Shown: positions 1 to 13,594 of the stretch, piece after piece
Layout: every line of letters starts with the position of its first letter
How positions within the stretch are numbered: the first letter of the stretch is position 1
Assembly: GCF_037975245.1 (NCBI RefSeq)
Contig: NC_092561.1
Location: forward strand, 434,001 to 498,000
Length of the DNA stretch: 64,000 bases
Source of the DNA: Apostichopus japonicus
Taxonomy: Eukaryota; Echinodermata; Holothuroidea; Aspidochirotida; Stichopodidae
Direction of reading: 5' to 3'
The notes under the pieces: model-generated
The model's input: the letters and a program-made list of their open reading frames with translations, nothing else
The model's database searches: none
Told to the model about the DNA's origin: nothing
Made by a program: the position numbers and the translations under genes

Positions 1-669
1 AAAATTGACGAAGTTGTTACATGATAGCAAAAACGTAATGCAGACGAATTTTGTAACAGATATATATATGTTAACCTGCTGGCTTAACCATATATAGCAA
101 ATATTTTACATACTGCATTACAATTGACATACAGTACATTTTAATTTAGCAATATTTTAAACAAATTTGCCACACATGTTCACACGTTAAATAAAATATT
201 ATGCGAATTGAACAAGTGTCTACCCTAATAGCAAAATGGACGTGCCATCCATCAACTAATTAAGAGGTTTTTGCGTACTATATGAAAATTGGCTCCATGA
301 TTGAGTATACAGAACCGTCTAGTCTTCTTACCAATTCATGATTCACCAGACATGTCAATAATGTTATGTATTGAACGCCGTATGATAGTTTGTAATAATT
401 ACAACAACCAAAAAGCGTTAAGACAAAAGTCATCCGGAAACATGGAACAACTAAGTAAACATGAATATTTGTTTGATTTAAGTGTCATGTAAACAAACTT
501 CAAGCACTTTATGTTCTTTCATTTGTCTGACTGTGGATTAATTGCATTGTTCCTAAACGACGAACAGACATTGAACGATTGTATGGGCATTTATACGGGC
601 ATTTCCTGGAGTGTATATCACACCTGAGTAATTCAGCTAACATCATTTACCTTTGTTCTTCCCTCTCAG
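1..669. other. Left-edge intron or intergenic DNA
   Basis: AT-rich sequence upstream of the first visible exon of the C2-domain gene. It is probably intron, because the exon at 670 opens in the middle of a codon behind a good acceptor (pyrimidines then CAG). Short open frames here have no splice context or recognisable protein signature, and I see no gene in this stretch. Confidence 0.6.
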
Positions 670-3600
670 TAAAACATAAACATATCGCAGAGGAAAATGT
701 TCATGTTAAAGTCACTAATGGAGAATCGTTAGAAATCGGCGCAGTTTCAGTCAGTTTAAAGGACGTGAATGTTGACGAGAAGACTGTTTGTTCACTTCAC
801 TTGGATATGGTGAGCAGTTCACACATATATACTGTATTCACACACTCACACACACGCATGAAGATATATATATAACTTGCAAGAAAACACTCTCAATATA
901 TAATAACCATGAAGTACCGGTATGATGTCTTTCACAAGTTGACAAGGCCCCACCCCCTCCCCCACCTCCCACCCCCCCCAAAAAAGATTCTCAAACATGA
1001 TATTATAGAAAGACAATTTAAAACTTTACCTTAACTGTTTATAGGAATTCCAGTGAATTCAACCAGTAATTGCTTCGTATAACTCAACTATCGCACTTTC
1101 CCATCTGTCGAGCCTATAAACTGGTACCCTTTTTTAGCAGTGTGTTCTCGCTGACCCACTTCCTGGTCAAACATCCTTATTTTGTCAATTTTGATACCCG
1201 AAGATGACAGAAAACTATCAGGCAAACACTTTTCTGTAGCTCCCATTAAAACCGAAATTACAAGACAATGTGTGTTTTATGGATAACACCAATTGCTGTT
1301 AGCGAGGACGATAACTCGAACACTTCTCAGTCAATATACAATTGAATAACTACTGACCATTTTACATTTTACAGAACCAAGTCAACAGAGGAGAGCTCGT
1401 ATTTTCGATACGTCCGACGAATGATGGAGTGAATCTGACCATTTCTAAAGCCAGAAACTTGCCAAGGTATATGAAATGGTTTTGTACACAACCTGTTAGT
1501 ACTCAAAACTGCCAGATGTGTAATTAGGTCAATATGTTTAATCACAGGTCTTAAGTAGTTGAAAACTGCCTCAATTTCCCCAATCTGTGCACCTCATGTA
1601 TTTTCATGACCTTTTTCAACATCCAAGTCACATCCTATTCCTTTTCGGCACTTTTACTGAAGGAGAAAACTTGATCGGATTGATACAAAGTTTATATGAA
1701 GTATGCCACTATATTAATGTGTACGAAAGTGTATACCCTTGTCACGCCTGCAGTGTATTTTCATGACTAAAAATGGCGAGCAACTGCGTTCAAATGCATA
1801 GGTCCAGGTATACTTATCTTTGTATCTTTGTATAAATTATATGAATTGTGATTAAATTTGACAACATTATGACGGTGGTGACATATTTAAGGTGATTAAA
1901 CTAATTAATTTGTTTTTTAAGGGTTAATATAATATAAGTGATTCCAGTCGATAAATTACTCGTGAACGAATTCGGACTGTCACAAGTTTTCGAGATGGAT
2001 AACATGGAATAACTGAATTATGTTCATTGTTACTTTAAAAATGTATTTGTCTTTAGGAATACTGCATATATGTAAGATAAAAAATGTAATTTGAAGATTT
2101 ATTAATTACAATTTTCAATGAATTTCAATTTCTTTTTCAATTTAACATTAGAGTTATGAGGGAGTACACAGTCTTAGCAAGACTACTTTCTGCGGATGAT
2201 TCGGAGAAGAAAACGACAGCTCAGAAAACTGGAATTTGGAATGAACAAATTGTATTCAAAGGTTTGTCTTATAAGACTTCTGATGACTACGTTATCGTTT
2301 GTAAATTTCACACGATTCTCATCAACAGCTACGAAAATTAAAAATAAATAACTTCAGATGATAAAAGAATTTGACTCTGAGTACCGGTATTTCTTAAGGA
2401 CAAATCTAGTTTGCGACTTGATCACTCACAGTATATTAATGTAATAAGCAACAAATGGATCATATAAAAAGCTTTCCATCCTCGCTGGAGAAATGCCGTA
2501 AACAAATGATTCAATCAAAATGCATCACGATTAATAATAAAATATATAGAACACTCGGGGAAGTTTTGCATTATGTCGAGAAAGATTTGGACAACTATAC
2601 GGGTGTACCTCACCCACCCCCCCCCCCCGCCCCCTTTTCAACCTCACACAAAGTACTTGTTAAATTAGAGAAAAAACATGCGTTTAGGCCTCTTATAAAG
2701 ACATAAATTATAGTCCAAATATTCCTCAGAAAGCATCATTTTGTCTTCTGGAGTTGTAATGTTTTTATCTATCTACAGAGGAGACGGCTTCAGTGACCCA
2801 GGGCAGCGCCACCTTCTTTATAAATCCTTCGTTCATATCTGGCCCTTCCACAAAAGTTCATTCCACTACCTTAATCAGTCGGTCAACATTTTTAATTTCC
2901 CCCCTTCCATCACCTTTCCAACCATGTGCACGCCAATGCTCTTAATGTCTTTTTGATTTTTATTAATGTACTCTTATTGAGTACTTTTAATGAAATTTCT
3001 CTTTATTGAATTGGTAGTGAAAATTCTTTTCGCTATGGTTGTAGTGCATGGTGACAATACCCCTGCAACTAAGCTTTATCAACACGATATGATTTTTGTT
3101 ATTATATTGAATGATTGATTGATTAATCGATAAAGGTAAAGATGCCCGTAAAGGTGTGCTGGTACTCCAGGTGATTGGTGAAAAACCAGACGAACGTGTG
3201 GTCCTCGGTGAAGTCAGGGTAAACATCAGTGACGTAAAACAAAGAGAATACGGAAGAATACTTGCTCTTCAGGAACCGAAGGTCTGTTGTTGTTTATATA
3301 ATATACTAATCTACTTCCATGTAATCCACTTTCGTAATAAGATGCTTGATAGGTATATTAAAGTGTTTCATATCTAAAAACTGATCAATTTCAAATAAAT
3401 TCCCTGCGAATCCATCCATGGTCTTTTTGAGAATTATATCCAATCAGGAGTCATTAAGCCCACGCGTTTTAATTAGCCCTTGTTTCTCACAGCTGCATTG
3501 GGAATGACGAAAAAGTAGAAATATGCAGTAATGTTTACAAACTCGCAAAAGTATACACAGTTCTTTGTTTTTCCGTATCGATTACTCAGTAAAATATTAT

Positions 3601-4633
3601 TTTTACAGTAAATTTACGATTTGGTATAAAAACATGGCTCTGATATTACATAAGGCTCCGCGCGCAGCATAATTATCGTTTTCGAAGGCCTCGCGGTCCG
3701 CTCATAATGTGGCCGCTGGCTGCCCGTTGCCCGTCTGGTTATAAAGTAATAATGTGTTGTTGACCTTCCTTTATTTATTTATTCTTCTTTTGTTACAGGT
3801 TGATTCCATAAATTTTTCCACAACATTTACCCAAGATGAAGCGAGTTTAAGCACTCTAGTATTCAAAGTGTTTGGGTTGGAGAACATAAAGCCCCCGTCA
3901 AGCGAAAAGACATGTAAGATTCAATTTCTACTAGTCCTCTTGTTTAATTTATTTGGTTTCTTCGTATTGGTTTAACTCTACACTGCATGAAATTACCACG
4001 AAACAAGTGTCCCAAATCCATTTTTCTTTCTGGCACAAACGTATATAAGTGTGTGGATAATGTGTACTTCAGAGATTCATTCAATGCACTCTTCATAGGT
4101 CAACAATGGTTTGAACTACGTATATAGGCGTGGTGGCAATTTCACCACCGTCACTAGATATTGGTGTGATGTCTTCCTCGCCCCCACCCCCATCCCCACC
4201 CCCACTTCTTTACCATTAAATATACTTAAAGCCTTAGAGTATATATCATTAAAGTTTATACTTCACGTATCAATCCAACACATAAACTGTGTTTAATATT
4301 GTATTTGCCATTTTATTTTTCTCAGCTGTCTACGTTCAAGTCAAACATAAATGCGAAGGAGTGGTAGTTAAGAAGGAGAAAACTTCGAAAACAGAGTTGA
4401 CTGAGAATCCTTCGTTTAAAGCGAATGCATTCACTTTTAAATTTGATAACGAGAAGCGAACCGTGACGAAGTTTGTTTTGAGCGTTAAAACTCAGAAGAG
4501 CGCCTACACACAGGACAAACCTGTCATTGGTAAAGTAGTGATTGGCCCTATATCGGATGGGAAGTGGTACCGAGAACTTCTGAAAGTAAAGAATAAGGAA
4601 ATACCTCATTCTTTACATCTGGAAATGATATAA
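670..4633 (+). CDS. Multi-C2-domain (synaptotagmin-like) protein, 3' part
   Basis: Six coding exons join in phase: 670-809, 1375-1466, 2152-2261, 3136-3281, 3799-3913 and 4326-4633, with TAA at 4631-4633. The visible part is about 303 residues. Exon 1 encodes the last strands of one C2 domain. Exons 2-4 encode a second C2 domain, which opens with GELVFSI, then LTISKARNLP, and later TGIWNEQIVFKG and VLGEVRVNISDV; this is the layout of a synaptotagmin C2B. Exons 5-6 encode a third C2-like domain (LVFKVFGLENIKP, then VYVQVKHK, then HSLHLEM at the end). C2 domains bind phospholipids or proteins, often with Ca2+. The usual acidic Ca2+-binding loop residues are not obvious here, so Ca2+-independent binding is possible. 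The 5' part, including any membrane anchor, is outside the window. It could be a synaptotagmin, a synaptotagmin-like protein or another tandem-C2 protein; I do not assign an orthologue. Confidence 0.72.
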
Positions 4634-7602
4634 TGTTTCCATGAAGTCATGTTATCATTGTCAACTAGATACATCAGGACTGCAGGACTTGCCAATTAAA
4701 CCACCGGAATGTGGTACAAATATTTGTGAGCAGTGGTGGCGAAAAGGGAAGTTCAAACTGTGTGGAGGGGAGGGGAGGGCAGGGGGAGGGGCGAAAACTT
4801 CGAGGGAGCAGTAGACGTGAGACTTTGATTTAGGGCTCAAACCACACATTAATTTCTTTGAAGACTCTGCACCAGAAATTCCGGTATATCAGTACCTTCT
4901 TTTTAAACGACAGTAATCTTATATAAACCGGAAGTTTTAAATTTCTCAAAACCAAGATAGTACTTTTAATTAACGAATGGGCATTTCTAATTGATGAAAC
5001 AGGGCATTTTTTAGGTTTTTCACAAACCTGGTGAGAGGGGAAAGGGGAGGTGCCCCCTGTATCGCCTTGGCTGCTCTGGTCCTGCTTGCGAGAGTTTTAG
5101 TCATTCCAATACCTATTTGAGGAATCTATAACAATTACCCACAATATGTAGATTAAACCGTAAGAATTATACCTTCTATGCGCGCTGCACGTTGCTAAAT
5201 ATCCATATAATGCGAAGGTACTGTCTAATTTGCCTTTTCGATATGTATTCCCATTTTAACTCATGCATTGATTATTTTCATACGTTTTGTATTTATCACC
5301 TTGTGCATCCCGTACTCATTGTTACGTGAAAGAAACCAATACAGTTTTGATATTGTAGTGTTATTCCAACTTTCACTATTCGTCCAATAAATAACTAAGC
5401 ATGTCGTTTGTATATTCATTCTTTTGCATTGTTTTCCACACGCGATAAGCCTTTTTGCATCTTATGGCGACTATTTAATGGATAGGTGAATGAAATTTGA
5501 TTCATCAATTCGTAACCTAATTAATTATGTTTGTAAGTAATTAATTATTTCATTAAAACCAGTAATTACTATGTAAGAAGTATAATCTTTGCATCATGTT
5601 GTCTGTTGCCCATTTTGAGGTTCACACACTAGTACATGAACCTGTCTTTTTTTCAGGGCCAATTTGCTGTTGATCATATTATTAAAAAAAGAAGAGGTAA
5701 AAACGAAATAAGCTTGTATCTTGTTGGCATTATTATTAAGAAGAATTTACTTTGAATAATTCAGAAATAAATTAACTACATGGTTACATCATTAAAAGAA
5801 ACAAATTTAAAGGAGAACGTATAAAAACAGGATGTGAAATACTTCTAAATCTTCGCATATAGAAATTTGTGTCTGATGTGCTATTTCAGTCTAAAAAAGG
5901 ATAGCATTCCAAAATAAAGCTCTTTCACGTTGCATGTCTTATTTTTGTCGCCTATGTGTAATAATATATATTTTAATAAAAATCAAACTAACTCGTGAGC
6001 TACATGCTAACACGTGATATAAATTCCAATATTTTGTAATTTGTTCTACTGAAAATAATCAGAATATCATAAAATCTATTACAACACAAAACGACTGGAT
6101 CATGCAACTTCTATGAATACAGTTAACTTGGAACGCCAAAAGGGACAGCAAATATGAAGATGTTCTTAGTTATTGCATTAAATTGTTAAAGCTATGTCCA
6201 TAGGAAAAGTATAATATAGTATACTTATAACATAGCTTTCTGCTACAAACCTACATTATGGATATATCCATTTTAGAACATGGACATATCTTTTAATACA
6301 TCATTAAATTGGTTGATTTTTTTTTGTGTGCATTCCGCGTTTTTGCTCTCTCTTGTTGTAATTTATATCCAACTACGCTGTGTATCATTTCTACTTGTAT
6401 ACGAACCTATCAAAGTAAATTCATTAAAACTACGTACAACTTATCTAAGCTTCCTTCCTTTTTTGTTGTATTTTACTTCTGAATAAAGGAGTAGATATAC
6501 CTACTTCATACAAGGCCAGCGAGAGGAGATTTGGACCCCGTAATATAGGCCTTTATTATGGTATTTGCAGTTCCCTCTGAAGACTCACTTGCTGTGCATT
6601 AGATTGTAAACAAAAGGGCAAATGGTCCCATCTGGGAGAGTGGGGAGAGGGTGCATCAGAAACCTCGAAGGGCAGTGAGCTATGTGAGGTTGATTTCATA
6701 TCTCACAACTCTCTGACAGAATAAATCCATAATTTATGACTCGTACTGTACTTGAGCTGACTGACGTTATCGCTGTCTTATAGCGAGGAAGGAGAGAAAC
6801 TCGAGACAAAATTTGGCGACCGTATATAACACTTGTTTTTACTTCTCATAGCAGTCTATCATGTCCAATTAGATCAAGATTCTACAAAGTTCTCGTCTGC
6901 TACGTTATTCTTTATTTGTTAAGTCAATTACATATATTAAAGGAGAAGAAACCGCAGCCATCATTACTGGTCTATTCAATATAGAGTTAACAGTGATAAA
7001 CAATACATCTACCACAATTATTATTCCATATCAGTACGTCGCCACATATCCCTGTAGTTTTTAATGTTTTCTTTATTTATATATGATAATAATTATTTCA
7101 GAAATAGAGATAAATTTTGTAAATGGTGGATCTTAAGATATTACAGTTCTTAACATGAACGTTATTACTGGCAAGATGGGAATATGATTAAAAAATCTGT
7201 ATTATGATCAGCTTTTACCTTCCAGTGGCACTATGACATCACACAATAACAAAATGGCAGCATACCTGACACAAATTCCGATATCTCATTAATGAAGCAA
7301 TGTACTCCAGGTATTGGAGAGAGTTGTTCACCAAACATATATCGACCATATGCTGAGTTTCCTCATAAAAACATTTCTAAATATCTTTTAATATACTTCT
7401 CATCCCACAAGAATCGGTGTATTTTTTCACCCTGCATGTTGAGCAATTTTGCTACACACATAATCGTATAAGCAGTCTAATGTTTGACCATATAGTGACG
7501 AATGGTATAGCAACATTTGGAAGTAAGACAGTTGAAGGTTCAGACTGACATAAAGTGGTCTAACGAAGTACAAGGAAGAGTTGTAGCCTGTTCCAGCATA
7601 TA
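4634..7602. other. Intergenic region between two convergent genes
   Basis: AT-rich DNA between the C2 gene (+) and the NXPE gene (-), which face each other tail to tail. It should contain both 3' UTRs. AATAAA at 5386-5391 is a candidate poly(A) signal for the C2 gene. On the minus strand, AATAAA (TTTATT at 7072-7077) lies about 530 nt past the NXPE stop. I see no coding exon; the short frames around 6280-6486 are low-complexity and hydrophobic without splice support. Confidence 0.6.
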
Positions 7603-10600
7603 TTAGGGTGAGTTTTTGCAAATATATGTCAGCATTCTGTTCACAATATTTGCAACCACTTCACCCGGGGGATGAATGGCGTCTTTATGATGATGAGCTA
7701 GAGTCATATCCCAAACATCTAAATATCCAATTTTGTCGTCATTTTCAAATTCCGTTCTTAATATCTGCTCAAGATGGTAGGCGTACCAATCACTGGCATA
7801 GAGGGCGTAAGATAAACCGGAATGATCACGTGTGTTAGCGCCCTTTATGATTACGGTAGTCTTTGGGGACCTTTGTAATAATCTATTTATTGCAGCTTTG
7901 ATATCACGTATTCTATGTTCAAATAAACCATATGATGTAGCGGTGAAGTGCGCCCACAATGAAATTACTATTATGACGTCATATCCTCCTTTCAAGGTAT
8001 CTAACTCATTAGATATATAACGTATATCTTTAACCCACGTCCAGTTGTTTCTTATTGGTAAACCGTGATGTTGATAGCGTAGAGTTATATTGTTAACATC
8101 GTCTTTTGCTAACAATGGACCCACTTTCCAAAACTTTGAAGTACGGATATGTTTCTCCTGAAACGTTTTCCAACATCGATTTACGAAAAATTCATACAAT
8201 TGACGAACAGTAGAGTCTCCGTAAAAATAAACTGACTTATTTTTCAAGCAAGTCAACGCCTCGGTAACAGTAAATGCGTGAATTTGGCAATTATGTGGAA
8301 ACCAGGTTTCGTTGTAAAAATATCCAGCAGTCCTGAAGTGATGTGGCACGGTTCCTGCTTTGCAATATGGCAACGCCGACTGGTATCGCAATAATGGTCC
8401 TATCGTGACGTCACTGGTGACGTTAACTATGCGGTTGGAACTCGTTATCATCTCCTTTTGCCTGTAAATATGTAAATATTGTAGGTATCAAGTAAGTAAA
8501 ACAAAATGGAAGATTTCAGCAATCTTGTCTCAAATTTTGTAAATATTATTATAATGAAATTCAAAACTAATACAGTAGTGACCTACTTCCATTAGTTTCA
8601 ACGTTCATCACATTTATTTAATATACGCAAAGGATTAATATTACGTTTTGGTAGTTGGGAGTCATTTACAAAATAGGTGCTTACAATATTCTACAATATT
8701 GAAATAGACTTGATTTCAGTCACTAGAGTTAGATCACCCCTGACCCCCCATAAAGTTTCTTTTTGGTAAATCATTTATAGAATGCTTGTTTAGCCAATTC
8801 GTAAAACCGAACTTGGCAAAAGACAAAAGACCACAATGGCGAGAACACCAAACGCAATTTCACCGAACTACCGTTATTGATGTCTAATTCCAGTTTGGCT
8901 TGCAACAGAATTGTGGTCATGTGATTATGACGTCACGTGCAGCTGTAAATAAAGACATGGTCTCATAGCATTGCAACGGAACGGCATATGTCTACTGTGG
9001 CCGTGTGATCAGGACATCCTGCACTGCTGATATTATTAGGTCTGCAGTTCCCGTGATAGTAGCTTTTGCTGCCATTTAAAAATCAACAACTAGAAACCCA
9101 ATAATGTGACTCTATATAACTTCTCTTTTGACAAGTTTTCCAATACAGGAGGGCGACATGCAAATTAGGAATGAAAGACAAGATCATATTGAACCACTTT
9201 CCTTATTGCTTACTTAATTATCAAATTCAAACGAAAAAAACAAAACAAAGTATGGAATAATATGAAATAATGCATACTTACAGATAGAAGAGCCATCCTT
9301 CATTCTCAGTCACTAAATTTCCTGCTTTCTCGTTGGCTAGTACATTGTTGGCGCGATGCCAAGTGAAATCTGCGCATGTCAGGTTGAATCGGATTGGTTG
9401 TTCACAGAACCAAGGGGCGTGCACTTTCGTGTCGCTTAAATTACAGGCTGGACCCTGAAGCAGAGGATATTATCGAATGGATAAGTTTATAGTATTCAGA
9501 GAGCTGTATATGGAGAGCTGTTTTGTTTGTTAATGGTTGAAAATATTGTCCACTTTATCTCTAAAAGTTTATGGAAAAGGTTTTGTTATACAGATTTTCT
9601 TATCAAACAATTAATTTACGATGCAAGACGGAATATTTGAAGACGTCCATCACGGAGGTGTTTACATTCCATTATATATAACATACCTAACTAATTCGTA
9701 CGTTTGCTGGGGAATAAAATACTACAGTTAATTACAATTAATTTACGATGCAAGACGGAATATTTGAAGACGTCCATCACGGAGGTGTTTACATTCCATT
9801 ATATATAACATATCTAACTAATTCGTACGTTTGCTGGGGAATAAAATACTACAGTTAATTACAATTAATTTACGATGCAAGACGGAATATTTGAAGACGT
9901 CCATCACGGAGGTGTTTACATTCCATTATATATAACATATCTATCTCATTCGTACGTTTGCTGGGGATAAACTACTACAGTTAATTACAATTAATTTACG
10001 ATGCAAGACGGAATATTTGAAGACGTCCATCACGGAGGTGTTTACATTCCATTATATATAACATACCTAACTAATTCGTACGTTTGCTGGGGAATAAAAT
10101 ACTACTACAGCAACTGCAATATACACATTTATGGATGAGGAATATTTCTCTTGTTTTGTTTCCCATATCTTGTGTTAGCAGTTTTTACCATAGACATATA
10201 ATATTGGCATATGTATCAGCAGAGTAAAAGAAGAAAATTCTCTTTTGAAAGATTACTACGACTAAGGTTTTAGCCATCAATAAACTAAAAGAAACCACTT
10301 AAGTGTAATAATCACAAATATAAAATATTTGAATATATACTTTGCATTAGAATTAATGTTATAACTTAAAGTAAATATAAGTGTGTATACCAGTGGTTCG
10401 TAGACATGGCAAAGTCGGTTTTCTCCTCTTGTTACGTTGCCCTCCTCGTTGAATCTTCCAGTGTAGGCAAATCTATTTGGAACAACCCTTAACAGTCTTC
10501 GTAAAATGTCAACTGCTTCCCTCGGATGGACAAGAGTGACTATTATTTCTGCATCTTTGGCGGGCCATCGAAGAGTGAAGTACGCCATGTACGTACCATT

Positions 10601-11833
10601 CCCATAATCAAACAAATAATCCGCGTTGGCACTTGCGTATGGATTCCTTGAAGTGATGACAGCCCTTACGTAATCTCCACCATAACTCTTCGTTTGGTTC
10701 TTCCAATTTCTAAGTACGATTTTAGCTTGTAGTCTATCACAGATGCTGTATTCGCTTTTCCAGTTTACTACATGAAGTGTAGAATATATTGGACAAGTCG
10801 TTTCCCTTAAACCTATCCATTGAACTGTGCGTTGAGGATAAATACTCTTCTGTGGGTGTGCCAACTCACTTCGTTTCCATGGTAAACAGAATACTGGCTC
10901 GTGATTAGTCAGTTTCATCTGCGGTAGAAAATCTTCTATAAACTGTGAGGATAAAAGGTTTCAAAACATTTTCAACTTATAGGCTACACAAATACTTACG
11001 CACGATGTATTCTGCGTTGTCGGGTAATAATTACCTAGCCAAGTTCAAAATAATAGACATTCACTAATGTATGTTGTTAATACACCAAAGAAGTCTGCAT
11101 GGAAGTGCGAACGTCTGTAAATCATTATCGTAATTGAAATGCCTTATATCAAATATTTTTATGATTTATGTCGATTAATTTCTACTACTATATACATCAG
11201 TTTATACTGGTACGTTCACATTTTCAATCTTAGCGTTTTCACGTTAAGTGATACCATTTGAAATTGACATTAATGTTCATTATTTTCAATAAAGGAACCA
11301 TTTATTTTAATACGTTATATCCATTAAAACCGATGTAGGCTTATGTCAATATATCCCAACGTTGACAAAATATTGCAGTCCAAAGCAAGTGGTTTTATGT
11401 ATGTATGTATGTATGTATGTATGTATGTATGTATGTATGTATGTATGTATGTATGTATGTATGTATGTATGTATGTATGTATGTATGTATGTATGTATGT
11501 ATGTATGTATGTATGTATGTATGTATGTATGTATGTATGTATGTATGTATGTATGTATGTATGTATGTATGTATGTATGTATGTATGTATGTATGTATGT
11601 ATGTATGTATGTATGTATGTATGTATGTATGTATGTATGTATGTATGTATGTATGTATGTATGTATGTATGTATGTATGTATGTATGTATGTATGTATGT
11701 ATGTATGTATGTATGTATGTATGTATGTATGTATGTATGTATGTATGTATGTATGTATGTATGTATGTATGTATGTATGTATGTATGTATGTATGTATGT
11801 ATGTATGTATGTATGTATGTATGTATGTATGTA

Positions 11834-11882
<49 letters not shown>

Positions 11883-11951
11883 ATGTATGTATGTATGTAT
11901 GTATGTATGTATGTATGTATGTATGTATGTATGTATCTATGTATCTATCTA

Positions 11952-11990
<39 letters not shown>

Positions 11991-13594
11991 GTGTGGTTTA
12001 TTGAAGAATAAGCTGACACTAGTGGAAAACTAGTAGTTGTTTGTTACTCAGTTTCACGTGTTGAGCGATCCTTAGACTTTACTGGTAGCTTTATGTTGTA
12101 CTCCTAGAATATATAAGACCCCAAAAAGTGGAATTATCCAAGCCGGCAAAGGGACGGTACACCGATAATTCTCGGTAAATCTCGATAATCCTCGTCGATA
12201 ATCCCCGACAAGCTTCGATGACTAGTTCTGAGTAGGCATATGACATGAATGTCCTGCGTTCGGTTTCTACCTTAGCCTGATGAGTCTCAAGAGTACGAAA
12301 CCGGTCGTGAAAGTTATTTTTTTCTGTTGTATTGATCTTTATTTATGCCTCAAATGTTGTGTTCAATGCTTAACTTTCCGAAAACGAAGTGTGAATTAAT
12401 TAGCGTCTAGAGGATCTTGCATGTAATCAAAATGATTTCAGGAAATCTGTAAAATGTTTTATGAAGTTACAAGATAAGTGACCACTTGTAACCCTCTAGA
12501 AACACACAGGACTACTTGAGAACAAAAATGAAAATCTTCAAACTGAAATACAGAAGTCAAGGGCGGCGGAACCGGGGGGGCACAGGGGGCACGTGCCCCC
12601 CCACTTTTCCTCAGATTAAAAATGTGCCCTTTTTCTACATAAAAATTTCTAAATAAAAAAGAGTTTACAAAGCGAAACCCACGTCGAATGAAATATTTCG
12701 GGAAGTTTAAAATGTTTACTACCACAGGCGTAGGAGCCCAATTTGATTTGGGGGGCTGTAACGACTTGCCCGAAAAATATTACCAAAATTTTTCAAGCGC
12801 TTCGCGCGCGTTCAACATGTTAATGTGCATGTCATATAGGCATGCGTTGGTTATTACATCGCATGCCAATAACATACAATCATTTGCCGTGTTATAACCC
12901 TTCTAAATTGGTTATAATTATTGGCAAAGTCGTTACAATAATAATGATCATAATAATATCAGTTTAACCATTGAAAAACACATAGAAAATTACTTTTCTT
13001 TCAGTATTTTGACATATTTCATTTGCTTTCATGCATGTATCGATCGCGTGTGCAGGGACTTGGACTTTATAATGATTTCACCTCATTTTGTCTTTTTCCT
13101 TGTTTCCCAATTTGCACATTAGATACTGCAGTGCTAGTATGCATTGTTTCCTTGAGGGGGGGGGGGCGTTGATGGAGTGATGTGTATACGCAAATAAGAT
13201 AATACAATAAGAGTTATAAAGGGTACTAAATATCAGGCTGCATCAGTCCAATCGAATTTCTGCAAAGTGCCCTTCGACGTTGGTGCCCCCCAGATTCAAA
13301 GTGCTTCCGCCGCCCTTGACAGAAGTAGAGAATCAATTGGTATAGGCTTAGGTCGTATATAAGTTAATACAGATGGCCCGCCACACTTTCGAGCTCATGA
13401 CCTCAGGATGAATACAGTGTATAATGTTAACATAAAGAATAATGCCTAATTACCTCTCTTGCTTCATTGGATTCTCCTTTTCCCATGTTCGAAACATTCA
13501 ATAAACACCATTTTGAAACGTAAGTATAGCTTCCTACTAAAATGACAAGCACTGATAGAGAAAGCACTCGAAAACGTTTGATGTAACGTAACAT
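7603..13594 (-). CDS. NXPE-family protein (neurexophilin-like + PC-esterase domain)
   Basis: Four exons in transcription order: 13594-13454, 10918-10391, 9454-9282 and 8461-7603. They join in phase to 567 codons including the stop, the usual NXPE size. Exon 1 encodes a signal anchor: a basic start (MLRYIKRFRV) followed by a hydrophobic stretch (LSLSVLVILVG). Exon 2 carries the neurexophilin/NXPE immunoglobulin-like part (YGGDYVRAVITSRNPYASA, later CHVYEPL). Exon 4 is the PC-esterase region, with GDSTVR (nucleophile Ser near residue 364) and DAIH (Asp 541, His 544) as the GDSL/SGNH-type triad. NXPE proteins sit in the secretory pathway or are secreted; acyl or glycan-modifying activity is proposed but mostly unproven. 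The gene is complete and the catalytic residues look intact. The exon 1-2 junction is the least certain because the acceptor before 10918 has a weak pyrimidine tract. Family members are numerous in invertebrates, so I give no one-to-one orthologue. Confidence 0.85.
9605..10110. repeat. Four-copy ~123-127 bp tandem repeat in NXPE intron
   Basis: Four nearly identical units run head to tail in the NXPE intron between 9454 and 10391. Each contains the words GCAAGACGGAATATTTGAAG and GTGTTTACATTCCATTATAT, found near 9622, 9748, 9875 and 10002. Copies differ by only a few bases, which indicates recent duplication. No coding function is visible. Confidence 0.9.
11396..11990. repeat. Compound microsatellite (TGTA)n-(GT)n-(TGTA)n-(TA)n
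   Basis: About 590 bp of almost perfect tetranucleotide repeat (TGTA) to 11840, then a GT run of about 28 bp (11840-11867), more TGTA to about 11935, and finally an AT run (about 11955-11988). It lies in the long first intron of the NXPE gene. The length in an assembled sequence is probably approximate. Confidence 0.97.
12261..12303 (+). other. Hammerhead-like / stem-loop motif
   Basis: CTGATGA at 12277-12283 is followed, after a short imperfect hairpin, by GAAA at 12297-12300, as in a hammerhead ribozyme core. However, CGGTTTC at 12261-12267 is fully complementary to GAAACCG at 12297-12303, which would hide the GAAA. It is more likely a decayed ribozyme or a repeat end than an active ribozyme. 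Confidence 0.25.
12557..13319. mobile_element. Non-autonomous DNA transposon with 15-bp TIRs and 6-bp TSD
   Basis: A 763-bp element begins with TCAAGGGCGGCGGAA and ends with its exact reverse complement. It is flanked by a perfect 6-bp target-site duplication CAGAAG (12551-12556 and 13320-13325). It has no transposase frame. The stretch about 12726-12870 is clearly related to about 46043-46185 inside another element of this window, so the element is composite or carries a nested repeat. It lies in NXPE intron 1. The superfamily is unassigned; TIR-plus-TSD structure is what is seen. Confidence 0.85.

Noticed and set aside
11343-12033. Three long open frames of MYVC repeats
   Set aside because: They are translations of the TGTA microsatellite in all frames (12-nt period gives open frames). 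No start, splice or protein signature.
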